Source of the DNA: a virus
DNA length: 37,199 nucleotides
Direction: 5' to 3' (one strand)
IMG/VR virus record: IMGVR_UViG_3300023202_000040
Span: 1 to 37,199 of that record
Positions 23,127 to 30,381 of the stretch are shown one piece after another; positions within the stretch are counted from its first letter, which is position 1; each line of letters begins with the position of its first letter. Both the position numbers and the translations under genes were made by a program. The notes beneath the pieces are model-generated. The model was not told where the DNA came from. It searched no databases and saw only the letters and a list, made by a program, of their open reading frames with translations.

Positions 23127-24771
23127 GAGCGTATACCTCGCGCTCGGTCGGTGTCGGGAACTGGATGATCGAGGCGTCGAATGGCGAGTCCGAGCCGCCC
23201 GGTGTGCCCTGGCCGGCGACGAAGAACTGCCCGCCGGTCTGCTGCTGCGACTTAGATAGCGTCGGATTCGAACCGAATTCCAACATAACGTATTGCAGCG
23301 CCTCGCAGACGTGGGAATAGATGCCTTTGTCGGGCTTGTCGTGGTAGCGCTCATCGCCGAGCAGCTGCACGCGGCGATAACAATACTTGCCGGCCATGCC
23401 CTTGCGCAACTGCCGGCAGCGCGGGTGAATGGCAAGGCCCGGTTTGCCGTCAACAATCTTCATCAGCGGGCTTGCGACCGCCTCGCGGCGCAGGTTGAAA
23501 TCGTTGGTCCTCGCCGGCAAGGCACTCAGGCCGTTGGCGCGCAGAATCATAAACGGCGTGCGCTCGTCGGTTTGTGCCCGCTGGTCGCCGGCCGGATCGC
23601 CATAGAACCGGAACTGGTAGCCCGGATAATCCCGCTGGATTTTGGCGTTGAGTTGCTCTGAGAACCGGGTAATGCCCATGTCCTCGGCGACGAGCTCATC
23701 GATCACGCGCCATCGGCCGTGAATGTCCTGCTGCACGAATACCGCCGCCGGCGTGAGGCCGAAGTCGATGCCGACGCGGATCTCGTGATTCGGCAGCACG
23801 CTCGCCCAATCGGTGCAGTGGAAGCTATCCGTATATTCCGAATAGACCGCCTTGCCGTCGAGGACGAAGCCATATTCGCCATCGAAATAGACCTTGATCC
23901 ATTCCGGCGACTTGCCGGCCGTCTGCTGGTAGTAGCCGGGTTGCAGGTTGCGCAGGTTCTCGGCGTGGGGCCCGCGCCCGCTCGGCTGGCGGAACAAGCG
24001 CCAGCCATCCGGACGCTCGAGCTCGAAGATTTTAAACCACCAGTGATCCTCATCCGGCGGATTCGTGTCCATGATGAGACCGGACCAGTAGCCGCCGGCT
24101 TTAACGATATCGGTCGGCGTCAGGTCCTCGCGAAAGTTGCCGGTCTCGGGATCGGTCAGCGCGTCGACCACCGGCTGGAACACTGCATCGCGGTAGGACG
24201 GAAACCGGCCGATGCGCAGCTGCAGCATTTCGATGATGGCAATCGGGATCTCGCGGGCCTCGTTGACGAACGCCGCCGTGAGCTCGAGCGAGAGCAGTTT
24301 CTTGACGTCCTTGGGGCGGTCCAGGGCCCGGAACATCACGTCGAGCTCGACTTCGGTATTGTCCGACAGCCGTAGCCGGATCTCGTGCGTCATGTCGCCG
24401 CGGTTGAAATTGCCCGTCTGCTCCTCGGGGAACCAGTCGAGCCATGTCTGGATCGTCGTGTCCTGCAATTCGCGATAGGTGTTTCGGATCACCGCCCACC
24501 GCGATCGGCGCTTGCCCGTCGAGTCGACCGGCTGCGTGACCGCCCGCGCCATGATTTCGGCACAGCACGCGGTCGACTTGCCGGAACCGAGCGGCCCCAT
24601 GAGTCCCCGCACCGCGCTCGAGTCGAGGTGAAAAAACGACGTCGTGCGCTCGGCGTTGTAGGTGGTTACTTCCGGATTTTTGCGCTGCCAGGATGGCCGC
24701 GAACCGATCGGCCGGGTCGCGTCAAGCCAGCCATACGAGAGATCCGTTTCGGCCAGGGCGGCCGCCGGCAT
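23116..24771 (-). CDS. Terminase large subunit (551 aa)
   Basis: The packaging motor: an N-terminal ATPase and a C-terminal RNase-H-like nuclease. Walker A is GPLGSGKST at residues 59-67. The Walker B region is LTAAFVNE at 164-171, ending in catalytic E171. The nuclease begins VGIDFGLTPAAVFVQQD with D336, followed by the FYGDPAGDQRAQTDE strand with D392 and a late DKGIYSHVCEALQYV segment that can supply the third acid. Length is typical. It is separated by three bases from the gene before it and overlaps the head-fibre-like gene after it. Confidence 0.93.
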   Translation of the reverse strand: MPAAALAETDLSYGWLDATRPIGSRPSWQRKNPEVTTYNAERTTSFFHLDSSAVRGLMGPLGSGKSTACCAEIMARAVTQPVDSTGKRRSRWAVIRNTYRELQDTTIQTWLDWFPEEQTGNFNRGDMTHEIRLRLSDNTEVELDVMFRALDRPKDVKKLLSLELTAAFVNEAREIPIAIIEMLQLRIGRFPSYRDAVFQPVVDALTDPETGNFREDLTPTDIVKAGGYWSGLIMDTNPPDEDHWWFKIFELERPDGWRLFRQPSGRGPHAENLRNLQPGYYQQTAGKSPEWIKVYFDGEYGFVLDGKAVYSEYTDSFHCTDWASVLPNHEIRVGIDFGLTPAAVFVQQDIHGRWRVIDELVAEDMGITRFSEQLNAKIQRDYPGYQFRFYGDPAGDQRAQTDERTPFMILRANGLSALPARTNDFNLRREAVASPLMKIVDGKPGLAIHPRCRQLRKGMAGKYCYRRVQLLGDERYHDKPDKGIYSHVCEALQYVMLEFGSNPTLSKSQQQTGGQFFVAGQGTPGGSDSPFDASIIQFPTPTEREVYARAA

Positions 24772-24774
24772 AAG

Positions 24775-25221
24775 CTACCAGTCCTCGCCCGGCCGGGTTC
24801 CCCAATCCTCGGCTTTGCCCGGATCTCGATCGATGCGATCCGGATCCAGGCGCACCCAACGAACGCAAGGCAACTTGAGCGGGCCGAGGATCCGGCGATA
24901 GCCCCACGCTTCCCGCCAGGCGAAGCCGTACCAGTAGCGGCCGGCGATCGGCCAGCTGCAGGCCGGGTGTTGCACCTCCTCGACACGCGAGCGCACGCGG
25001 AGCAGGAAAAACCAATCATGCTGGCGGTACGGACTGCCCACGGCTTGCAGCCGGCCCTTGCCTGGGAATAATGCCTCCTGGGCCCAGGGCGCCAGGAAAG
25101 CCCAACCGTGCCCCTCGAGGTAGCCGAACGTGAGCCATGCCAGCGGTAGCCGGCCGTGCATGTGCCGATCGCGCCGCGCCTGTTTGAACGCTTGCGGTGT
25201 GGCTCGGAGTATCTTTCGCAT
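24775..25221 (-). CDS. Unknown Trp/Arg-rich phage protein (148 aa)
   Basis: A basic protein unusually rich in Trp, Arg and Pro (WAFLAPWAQEALF, HDWFFLLRVRSRVEEV, GRYWYGFAWREAWGYRRILGPLKL, a CVRWVRLDP segment). No motif was recognised. It lies between the DNA-binding-like gene and TerL with two- and three-base gaps, so it is probably expressed with the packaging genes. Confidence 0.55.
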   Translation of the reverse strand: MRKILRATPQAFKQARRDRHMHGRLPLAWLTFGYLEGHGWAFLAPWAQEALFPGKGRLQAVGSPYRQHDWFFLLRVRSRVEEVQHPACSWPIAGRYWYGFAWREAWGYRRILGPLKLPCVRWVRLDPDRIDRDPGKAEDWGTRPGEDW

Positions 25222-25223
25222 TG

Positions 25224-25667
25224 CTAGTAACCGTCCGTGTTGTAGAGCACATGCCGAATCTGTTCCGGCTCGTAGTTGAACTGTCCGGCAATCTTGTCGA
25301 TCCAGCCCCTGGGCGCCCGCTGCCGGCCTTCCTTGGCCTCCTGATACAGCTGTTTGATGCGCGCCCGGTCGTCGAATGTCACCTTGCGCCGGCCTAAGCG
25401 CACGCCTCTCATGTCGTCGTCAACAGGTTGGTCGCCGCCGTCATTGTCCGCCGCATCGTCCGCGTCAGTGCGCGGCTTGGGGTCGTCGACGGCGGCGACC
25501 GGTTTCGGTATTGCGACGCGGGCAAACACGTCGGACGGCTCGACCAGGCGGCCGTGCGACAGCATGCCGACGACTTTGCCGTCCATAACGAGCAGCGCGG
25601 TAGCCTTGGGGACGGCGTCGAGCGTAATGACCGGCATGCCCAAAAACTCGAATGGCTCAACGGTCAC
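25224..25667 (-). CDS. Protein with C-terminal helix-turn-helix-like segment (147 aa)
   Basis: Starts at GTG 25667, overlapping the TerS stop (GTGA). The N-terminal 45 residues are a small beta domain (FEFLGMPVITLDAVPKATALLVMDGKVVGML). An Asp/Pro-rich linker follows (about 55-90). The C-terminal 55 residues, VTFDDRARIKQLYQEAKEGRQRAPRGWIDKIAGQFNYEPEQIRHVLY, have the helix spacing of a helix-turn-helix. Between the two terminase genes it could help terminase bind DNA or regulate late genes; both are inference. Confidence 0.5.
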   Translation of the reverse strand: MTVEPFEFLGMPVITLDAVPKATALLVMDGKVVGMLSHGRLVEPSDVFARVAIPKPVAAVDDPKPRTDADDAADNDGGDQPVDDDMRGVRLGRRKVTFDDRARIKQLYQEAKEGRQRAPRGWIDKIAGQFNYEPEQIRHVLYNTDGY

Positions 25668-26113
25668 GCCACACCGCCCTGAGCGTCCGCTACGGCATCC
25701 GGGTGCAGACTCATCTGGAACAGGAATGGCCGGCCGCTGGCATTGCCGTGGTCGATCTTGAAGTGCTCGCGGTAGCTTGGATCGGACTGCTTGATCAGGA
25801 ACATGAGCAGCGAGTCGGAATAGTTCACCTCCTCGCCGACCACCTCGCCCTGGTGCCACACCTCGCGCACGACGCCGGCATAGGCGCGGCGGTGGGCCTC
25901 GTCCTTGAGTACCTCGAGCCCGCACGTCCTGGCGTCCTCGAAGGCGTCGGCGAACTCCTGGTCGATTTGCCGTTTCTCGTAGACCCAGGCCCTCGAGGCG
26001 CTGGCAGCGCGCAAGGCCGATGACACGTTGCCGTGCTTGGCGAGCTCGGCGATGACCTTGTTCAGTTTGACGGATCGCTGCCAGTCGGGCCTTTTTTCCG
26101 CTGTTCGGGCCAT
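25664..26113 (-). CDS. Terminase small subunit (149 aa)
   Basis: The DNA-recognition part of the packaging motor. The pattern is that of small terminases with an N-terminal helix-turn-helix: KVIAELAKHGNVSSALRAASASRAWVYEKRQIDQEFADAFEDA, then EVLKDEAHRRAYAGVVREVWHQGEVVGEEVNYSDSLLMFLIKQSDPSYREHF. The 'YSD-LL-FLLK---P--YR' ending is characteristic. It lies two genes upstream of TerL and is coupled to the next gene by a GTGA overlap. Confidence 0.82.
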   Translation of the reverse strand: MARTAEKRPDWQRSVKLNKVIAELAKHGNVSSALRAASASRAWVYEKRQIDQEFADAFEDARTCGLEVLKDEAHRRAYAGVVREVWHQGEVVGEEVNYSDSLLMFLIKQSDPSYREHFKIDHGNASGRPFLFQMSLHPDAVADAQGGVA

Positions 26114-26122
26114 GTCTGTCTA

Positions 26123-26614
26123 CTAGACGTCGAGGTCTCCCTGAGTATCGTCCTTCTGGACGCCTTCACCGCTGAACGAAAACACGCCCTTACCGCTAAC
26201 CAGGAGATCCTCGAGCATGTCGAGGTGATCGGTCGGGTCGACGCGGATCTGCGCGCTGAGCTCGGCCCGGGTTTTAAGCAGCGGCGCGACCGATACCGAC
26301 TTGAGCACCGCCTCATCGAACTCAGCCAGGTTGTCCTCATCGAGGCCGAGCTTGGCGGTGCCCTTGGCCTTGACGTCGAGAGTGAGCTTTTTCAGCTCCT
26401 TGAGCTGCGGCGTGCCGTCTGTATGCCAGAGGACCTTGAGAACATTGCCTTTGCACTGGACCAGCTCGCCGTGATCGAGTTCCTCGAGCAGGCAGGTGAA
26501 CGAGATATCGCACCGCGGCGCCTTGTTGTCCTTGCCGTGCTTCTCGGTCGTCAGGTTGAGATTGGAGACCTGCATCGGCCGCAGCTCCAGAATTAACTCG
26601 CGTGTCTTACTCAT
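26123..26614 (-). CDS. Unknown protein with acidic C-terminal tail (163 aa)
   Basis: Starts at ATG 26614, overlapping the previous stop (ATGA). A beta-rich first half (ELILELRPMQVSNLNLTTEK, RCDISFTCLLEELDHGELVQCKGNVLKVLWH) is followed by a helical second half ending in QKDDTQGDLDV. A beta domain plus acidic tail recalls single-stranded DNA-binding proteins, but I cannot identify an OB fold. Genes on either side are replication and packaging genes. Confidence 0.52.
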   Translation of the reverse strand: MSKTRELILELRPMQVSNLNLTTEKHGKDNKAPRCDISFTCLLEELDHGELVQCKGNVLKVLWHTDGTPQLKELKKLTLDVKAKGTAKLGLDEDNLAEFDEAVLKSVSVAPLLKTRAELSAQIRVDPTDHLDMLEDLLVSGKGVFSFSGEGVQKDDTQGDLDV

Positions 26615-27081
26615 CGTTTCCCCTTCGGTGACGCGATCGAAATCACCTTCTCGCTCGGTTTGAAGTGATCGACCAGCCAGGACCGCGCCAGCTGGTCGTA
26701 GAATTCGAATGATTCGTCGGCCGCACACTCGGCCGCCTGGGCGGCGATGCCCTTCAAGAGCTCGCCGGTCACGGTACTTTTGAAGCCGGCTTTTTTGACC
26801 AGCGCGTGGATCGTTTCGGCCGCATGACAGTAGTCCTGTCGCTCCATGTTGGCCAGCGAGTAGATCGCGAGCTCGCACACCTGAACCAGGGCGATGCGCT
26901 CCTGCTTGGTCCACCCCGGGCCATCGAGCTTGGTTTTAACCGGCTTCAAATCCGCCGGCGGGAGCTCGCCGGTCTTGCGCCGGTTGGCAATGCCGTCGCG
27001 CATACGCGCCTTGATCTCCTCGAACGACATGCCCGAAATAGGCGGTGTGCGCTTCCAGGATTCGCGGATATCGTCAGACAT
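26611..27081 (-). CDS. Unknown phage protein (156 aa)
   Basis: A mostly helical protein. The basic N-terminus (SWKRTPPISGMSFEEIKARMRDGIANRRKTG) is followed by a long helical part with several Cys residues (VQVCELAIYSL, YCHAAETIH, AQAAECAAD). It ends basic. No family was recognised. It overlaps neighbours by four and eight bases, as expected in this operon. Confidence 0.52.
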   Translation of the reverse strand: MSDDIRESWKRTPPISGMSFEEIKARMRDGIANRRKTGELPPADLKPVKTKLDGPGWTKQERIALVQVCELAIYSLANMERQDYCHAAETIHALVKKAGFKSTVTGELLKGIAAQAAECAADESFEFYDQLARSWLVDHFKPSEKVISIASPKGKR

Positions 27082-27358
27082 GAACTAACTCCGCGTGCGC
27101 CCGTTCCTCGAGCTCGTCTAAGCGCTCAGCGTCAAACGGCCGCCAGTCCAGCACCGTGTCGAGATCGAGCTCGACCTGGCACCGGTCGCGGCGAGTCGCG
27201 CTCAGCATGCGCACGGAACCATCGGCGTTGAAGTAGCCGAGCTCCGGGCGCCGGCTCGAAGCAAAGCGGAACCAGCACAGGATCCGCTCGCCCTTCGGCA
27301 ACAGTGGCTGGCGATCACGCACGGCGAGCCACGTATCGGTCGATTGCGTCGATAGCAT
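27074..27358 (-). CDS. DUF551-like small protein (94 aa)
   Basis: The start at 27358 gives MLSTQSTDTWLAVRDRQPLLPKGERILCWF, matching the 'W--v-dr-P--g-rVl' opening of DUF551-type phage proteins, with a strand pattern up to LDWRPF. Function of these is unknown. It overlaps the end of the nuclease gene by 44 bases in another frame. A longer in-frame version reaching 27586 would be an Arg/Ser-rich shadow of that nuclease and was not used. Confidence 0.58.
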   Translation of the reverse strand: MLSTQSTDTWLAVRDRQPLLPKGERILCWFRFASSRRPELGYFNADGSVRMLSATRRDRCQVELDLDTVLDWRPFDAERLDELEERAHAELVHV

Positions 27359-27806
27359 CCTCTCCACCCCAGGCGACCGCGGCCGCCCAACCGGCGCGCT
27401 CCAGTCGCGCCATGATTTCAAGCTGCTCGGCGTCCGGTTTTGCGCCGTCGTCCGCTTTGAGCTCGAGCACCAGGCCGTGATACCCGCCAATCGCCAGGTA
27501 GAGCGTGTAATCCGGCCACCCCTTGCGGACGCCCTGGCCTTTGAGGATCGCGCCCTCGGTCGGCGTGCGGGCGCCGCCGTTGGCATTGTGCGCGAAATAA
27601 TCGCCGACGCAAATTTCGACGCTTGAGTCCCACGGTGCCGGAATGATCAGCGCGTCGACGTAACGGATCAGTATCCGCCCGGCTTTCTGCTCGGGTCGCC
27701 CGAGGCGGCCCTGGCCGGCGGTGGCCTTGGCGTATTGCCGTTCCACCTGGGCTCGCATGCCTGCCGGCAGCTGGTCGAGGTTTTCATCGGTGATGCGCAT
27801 CGTCAT
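27315..27806 (-). CDS. VRR-NUC nuclease (163 aa)
   Basis: A small PD-(D/E)xK nuclease of the VRR-NUC type, a family linked to resolving branched DNA in phages. The core reads GAILKGQGVRKGWPDYTLYL with P98-D99, then GLVLELKAD with E115 and K117, followed by the Q128 helix and AAAVAWGGEDAIDAI. These give the expected D...ExK active site. The N-terminal 75 residues are an added segment with a basic helix. It probably trims or resolves recombination and replication intermediates before packaging. Start overlaps the previous stop (ATGA). Confidence 0.82.
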   Translation of the reverse strand: MTMRITDENLDQLPAGMRAQVERQYAKATAGQGRLGRPEQKAGRILIRYVDALIIPAPWDSSVEICVGDYFAHNANGGARTPTEGAILKGQGVRKGWPDYTLYLAIGGYHGLVLELKADDGAKPDAEQLEIMARLERAGWAAAVAWGGEDAIDAIDRYVARRA

Positions 27807-28318
27807 TGTGCGGCCGCTTTGGCAATCGCCGAACGTACCTGCGCCAGCGACTTCTCGGCAAGGCCGTCCATCTTGAGCAGGTGCTCATCGGGAATCGCGA
27901 CCACGTCGCCGACTGTCTTGAGCCCGTTGTTTTTGAGCGCCTTGATCGTGAACGTGGTCACGCCGGAAAGCTCGTCGACCGGCATCGACACCGGTACCGG
28001 CGCCGGTATTTTCGACGGATCGATTTTTGTCGCCGCCGGCTTAGGCGCTGGCGGCGGCGCGGCGGGCGTCTCCCCGGCCATGAACCGGTCGAGTTCGATT
28101 TTTGCCATTTCCTGGCCGCAGGCCCGCCGCAGGTCCCTGGCCATCGACGGCACCCACGCCATGCGGCCCATGATCTCGTCGATCGAGTGCCCGGCTATGC
28201 CCTCCGGAATGCCGTGCGCCTCGCCGATTTCCCGCGCCTGTTTGCGCAGTGCGCCGAGTGCCTCGTCAATTTTGGCGTCAGCGCGGGTGCGCGCTACCTG
28301 CATCATGTCGTCTGTCAC
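27803..28318 (-). CDS. Protein with alpha-CTD-like helix-hairpin-helix domain (171 aa)
   Basis: Starts at GTG 28318, overlapping the replication-protein stop (GTGA). Residues 1-80 are helical. A Pro/Ala-rich linker spans about 83-112. Residues 113-167 read VDELSGVTTFTIKALKNNGLKTVGDVVAIPDEHLLKMDGLAEKSLAQVRSAI, which matches the RNA polymerase alpha C-terminal domain pattern ('L---gI-tvgDL------LLk--glg-kSl-eI'). That domain binds DNA and activators. A phage copy could alter host transcription or recruit polymerase; alternatively it is a general DNA-binding helix-hairpin-helix. Confidence 0.6.
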   Translation of the reverse strand: MTDDMMQVARTRADAKIDEALGALRKQAREIGEAHGIPEGIAGHSIDEIMGRMAWVPSMARDLRRACGQEMAKIELDRFMAGETPAAPPPAPKPAATKIDPSKIPAPVPVSMPVDELSGVTTFTIKALKNNGLKTVGDVVAIPDEHLLKMDGLAEKSLAQVRSAIAKAAAQ

Positions 28319-29484
28319 TGGAATGCTCCCATGGCTTTGAGCCGTTGCATTTGCTGGTGTACCGCTTGAACGCGGCGATGGTATCCCTGGATGGTCTCCT
28401 GGATCGTGCTGCCGTCGTCGGCCTTCTCGGTGGTCCTCGGCTGCACTTCGCAACGCGGGTCGTGCATTTGCGCGAGCTCGTCGAGCATGACCGCGATCTC
28501 GGCTTCGAGCACCTGGTCGTTCATGGTTGACGGATTCGGGTCCTGATCCCAGGGGGCTTGACCTTCGTTGGCCGCCCGCACGTTGCAGAAGTCGGCCAGG
28601 CTCATGCCGACATTGCGCCGGGCGGCGCCGGTGATTGCCGGATAAAGCTGTTCGAACGCCGGCTCCTCGCCTTTGACGGAATGCTTGTTCTCCAGCGCTT
28701 CAAGCCGTTGCCAAACGGCGAACTCGTGATCGGTGACGAGACGGCTTTCGCCGCCGGCGAGAATGTCGGCGACGCGCTGGCAGCGGCCGCGGGCATCATC
28801 GGAGTACGTTACAGGGTCTGCCGGCTCGTCGCCCTGGGCGGAATGCTCGTCCTCGAGCAGCGCTTCGATGCGCTCGCGCGGTGTTTTCTCAAGCGTCTCG
28901 AGGCCCTGCTTGGCGATTTCCAACTCGACGAGCTCGTACACAGTCGTTTCCGGCGCGCCCGCATCGACCAGCTGCCGATACAGCGGGTGCTCGAGTACCG
29001 GGTCGGGTTCGGGTTCTGCAGGGGGCGGGTCGACGACGGGCGTCGACTGTTCCACGTGGAGCACAAACCGCTCGATCGACTGATTCATGCGGTGCTCGAA
29101 ATTCGACAGGTTCATAACCAGCGTGTCGGCCAGGTTCTCGATCAACTCGTCGGCCTGGTCGAAATCGTACTGTTGCCGGCGTTCAAGGCCGATTTGCTCG
29201 AGCACGTCCTGGTCGAAGCCGTCAGCGTCCGGTGGGGCGGTGTTGAGATCGGGCCGGCCGATGCCGATGCGATACCAGTCCTCGGTGAGATCCTCGAGCA
29301 GCTGCTGGTCGCGTAGCGACTTGAGCAGCCGCTGCACCGATCGGCGTTTGTAACCGAGCGTGTGCTCTAAGTGCTCGCGGCGCCAGCGGCCTACGCCATC
29401 GCTCGAGGCGTGATGCGCCAGGTAGAGCAAAACCAGCTTCTCGGCATGTGGAATGTCGAGGCCCAACACGTCGTCAATTCGCAT
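28315..29484 (-). CDS. Replication-initiator-like protein with N-terminal winged helix (389 aa)
   Basis: Residues 1-65, VLGLDIPHAEKLVLLYLAHHASSDGVGRWRREHLEHTLGYKRRSVQRLLKSLRDQQLLE, are a winged helix of the kind found at the start of phage and plasmid replication proteins. The middle is acidic and Pro-rich (about 150-180) with helical flanks. The C-terminal part contains a YPAITGAARRNVGMSLADFCNVRAANEG segment and a Gln-rich helix, without a recognised helicase or primase motif. It lies immediately beside the DnaA-box segment and behind a sigma70-like promoter, with GAGGGGG before its ATG, so an origin-binding or helicase-loading role is likely. Confidence 0.6.
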   Translation of the reverse strand: MRIDDVLGLDIPHAEKLVLLYLAHHASSDGVGRWRREHLEHTLGYKRRSVQRLLKSLRDQQLLEDLTEDWYRIGIGRPDLNTAPPDADGFDQDVLEQIGLERRQQYDFDQADELIENLADTLVMNLSNFEHRMNQSIERFVLHVEQSTPVVDPPPAEPEPDPVLEHPLYRQLVDAGAPETTVYELVELEIAKQGLETLEKTPRERIEALLEDEHSAQGDEPADPVTYSDDARGRCQRVADILAGGESRLVTDHEFAVWQRLEALENKHSVKGEEPAFEQLYPAITGAARRNVGMSLADFCNVRAANEGQAPWDQDPNPSTMNDQVLEAEIAVMLDELAQMHDPRCEVQPRTTEKADDGSTIQETIQGYHRRVQAVHQQMQRLKAMGAFQ

Positions 29485-29526
29485 GGTTCCCCCTCACACT
29501 CCCCCTCCAGATTTGGAACTATTATT

Positions 29527-29555
29527 GTTATAGAGACTGCTTACTTTTTGAGCAA
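29527..29555 (-). promoter_or_regulatory. Leftward sigma70-like promoter for the replication/late operon
   Basis: On the minus strand: -35 TTGCTC (29555-29550), 17-base spacer, -10 TATAAC (29532-29527; five of six to consensus). The -10 is 42 bases before the ATG at 29484. It is the clearest host-type promoter before the long leftward gene run. Confidence 0.6.
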
Positions 29556-29587
29556 ACCGAGTATTCATGCGGCCTACAGCCCTTTAC

Positions 29588-29641
29588 TTTGTGGATAAGA
29601 TGTGGAAAAGCTGTGTGCAGCCTGTGCACAGCCTTGGGATA
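29588..29641. other. Probable replication origin with DnaA boxes
   Basis: The gap 29485-29648 has no gene and is AT-rich for this genome. TGTGGATAA at 29590-29598 is a perfect DnaA box (TTATCCACA on the other strand), and TGTGGAAAA at 29601-29609 fits TTWTNCACA, two bases further on in the same orientation. A degenerate third (GGGATAAC, 29637-29644) follows a TGTGCACA palindrome at 29623-29630. Lying next to the initiator-like gene, this fits a host-DnaA-dependent origin. Confidence 0.6.
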
Positions 29642-29648
29642 ACTGCGA

Positions 29649-29936
29649 TCAATTCGACACTTCCGGGTGGAGTGCCAACTCGCCGCGCTCGACGAGCTCA
29701 TCGACCGCCGGGCGGCCCTGGTCAGTAATCCAGTAGACCAGGCCGCCGGTGCCGCCTTTCCCCTTCGGCGCCGGCGTTCGAGCGGAACTGATGAGTTCCA
29801 TGTCCTCGAGTGACGCCAGCGCCCGCTCGCGATCCTTACGTGGCAGGCGCGCCATTGCCTGTGACAGTTCGAAGTGTTTGCGGCGCCCGCCGTGCTTGGT
29901 GAGCAGGTAGAGTACGCGGAGCTCGGCCCGGGTCAT
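29649..29936 (-). CDS. Winged-helix transcriptional regulator (95 aa)
   Basis: TRAELRVLYLLTKHGGRRKHFELSQAMARLPRKDRERALASLEDMELISS, followed by a Gly/Lys-rich wing and GLVYWITDQGRPAVDELVERG, is a small winged-helix DNA-binding domain like MarR or PadR-type regulators. It is the second gene of a two-gene leftward unit and starts in an ATGA overlap with the first. It is the best candidate for the protein that binds the palindromes in the divergent control region. No other domain is present. Confidence 0.66.
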   Translation of the reverse strand: MTRAELRVLYLLTKHGGRRKHFELSQAMARLPRKDRERALASLEDMELISSARTPAPKGKGGTGGLVYWITDQGRPAVDELVERGELALHPEVSN

Positions 29937-30238
29937 ATCTCTTGGCCGGGCACGAGCCGGTGTTTTTCCGCCAGCGATTGATCGGCTCGATGGTCAGCGT
30001 TTCGTAGTCGCCGCTCATCGATACCGACCCTGCAAAGGCTATCGCGCAGAGCAGCTATTAACGCGCAAATCTGGATGACCTCGGCGGCGCAATCAAATTC
30101 GTCATCCTCGATCAGATCAATCAAGAGCGACAGCAGTGCGTGAGTTTGTTGCAGCAGAAGCTCGTCACGGTTCATCGCTCTCTGGCCTTCGCCCGCGTGT
30201 TTTGCGGTGGGATCCTCGGGCCATACGTGGATCGTCAT
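29933..30238 (-). CDS. Small early leftward protein (101 aa)
   Basis: The first 20 residues are polar; then MNRDELLLQQTHALLSLLIDLIEDDEFDCAAEVIQICALIAALRDSLC is a strongly helical, amphipathic segment; the C-terminal 30 residues are basic. No family was recognised. GAGGAG lies six bases before the ATG. It is the first gene behind the leftward CTGGC-N17-GCTAGACT promoter and is coupled to the winged-helix gene, so a regulatory partner or accessory role is likely. An internal ATG (residue 22) is also possible. Confidence 0.55.
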   Translation of the reverse strand: MTIHVWPEDPTAKHAGEGQRAMNRDELLLQQTHALLSLLIDLIEDDEFDCAAEVIQICALIAALRDSLCRVGIDERRLRNADHRADQSLAEKHRLVPGQEI

Positions 30239-30269
30239 TGGTTACTCCTCGCTCGGTGTGTAAGCGCGC

Positions 30270-30299
30270 AGTCTAGCGCGTTCGGGCGGTCTGCGCCAG
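30270..30299 (-). promoter_or_regulatory. Leftward early promoter (CTGGC-N17-GCTAGACT)
   Basis: On the minus strand CTGGC (30299-30295), 17 bases, GCTAGACT (30277-30270). Read as -35 TGGCGC, 17-base spacer, -10 TAGACT, it lies 32 bases before the ATG at 30238. The same motif with the same spacing to a start codon recurs at 35539-35568. The -35 is poor for sigma70, so an activator or another sigma factor may be involved. Confidence 0.5.
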
Positions 30300-30307
30300 C
30301 GCTGGCG
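30294..30307. promoter_or_regulatory. Palindromic operator candidate over the leftward -35
   Basis: CGCCAGCGCTGGCG is a perfect 14-bp palindrome. It covers the -35 element of the leftward promoter, so a dimeric regulator bound here would block or replace polymerase contact. The neighbouring winged-helix gene product is the obvious candidate, by position only. Confidence 0.45.
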
Positions 30308-30314
30308 TTTGGGC

Positions 30315-30343
30315 TTGCGTGGCCGTTCGAACGGGTGTATAAG
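30315..30343 (+). promoter_or_regulatory. Rightward early promoter
   Basis: -35 TTGCGT (30315-30320), 17-base spacer, -10 TATAAG (30338-30343), 39 bases before the ATG at 30382. Spacing is ideal and the -10 is five of six to consensus. It drives the rightward early cluster. Confidence 0.6.
30323..30334. promoter_or_regulatory. Palindromic operator candidate in the rightward promoter spacer
   Basis: CCGTTCGAACGG is a perfect 12-bp palindrome lying wholly between the -35 and -10 elements of the rightward promoter, a classical repressor position. Its sequence differs from the 14-bp palindrome nearby, so two regulators or a degenerate one may act. Confidence 0.5.
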
Positions 30344-30381
30344 GGTGGTGCGTATTGAGTGAACTATCGGAGGATCCTGCA

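Noticed and set aside
22539-23456. 305-codon version of the head-fibre-like gene
   Set aside because: The first 110 codons overlap the end of TerL and look like a shadow frame; a GTG at the TerL stop is a better start.
27074-27586. 170-codon version of the DUF551-like gene
   Set aside because: The extra N-terminal 76 codons overlap the VRR-NUC gene and are Arg/Ser/Pro-rich; the match to the family begins only at the ATG at 27358.
29836-30018. 60-codon minus-strand frame between the two regulators
   Set aside because: It overlaps both coupled regulator genes in a third frame and its C-terminal half is Arg/Pro-rich, typical of a shadow.
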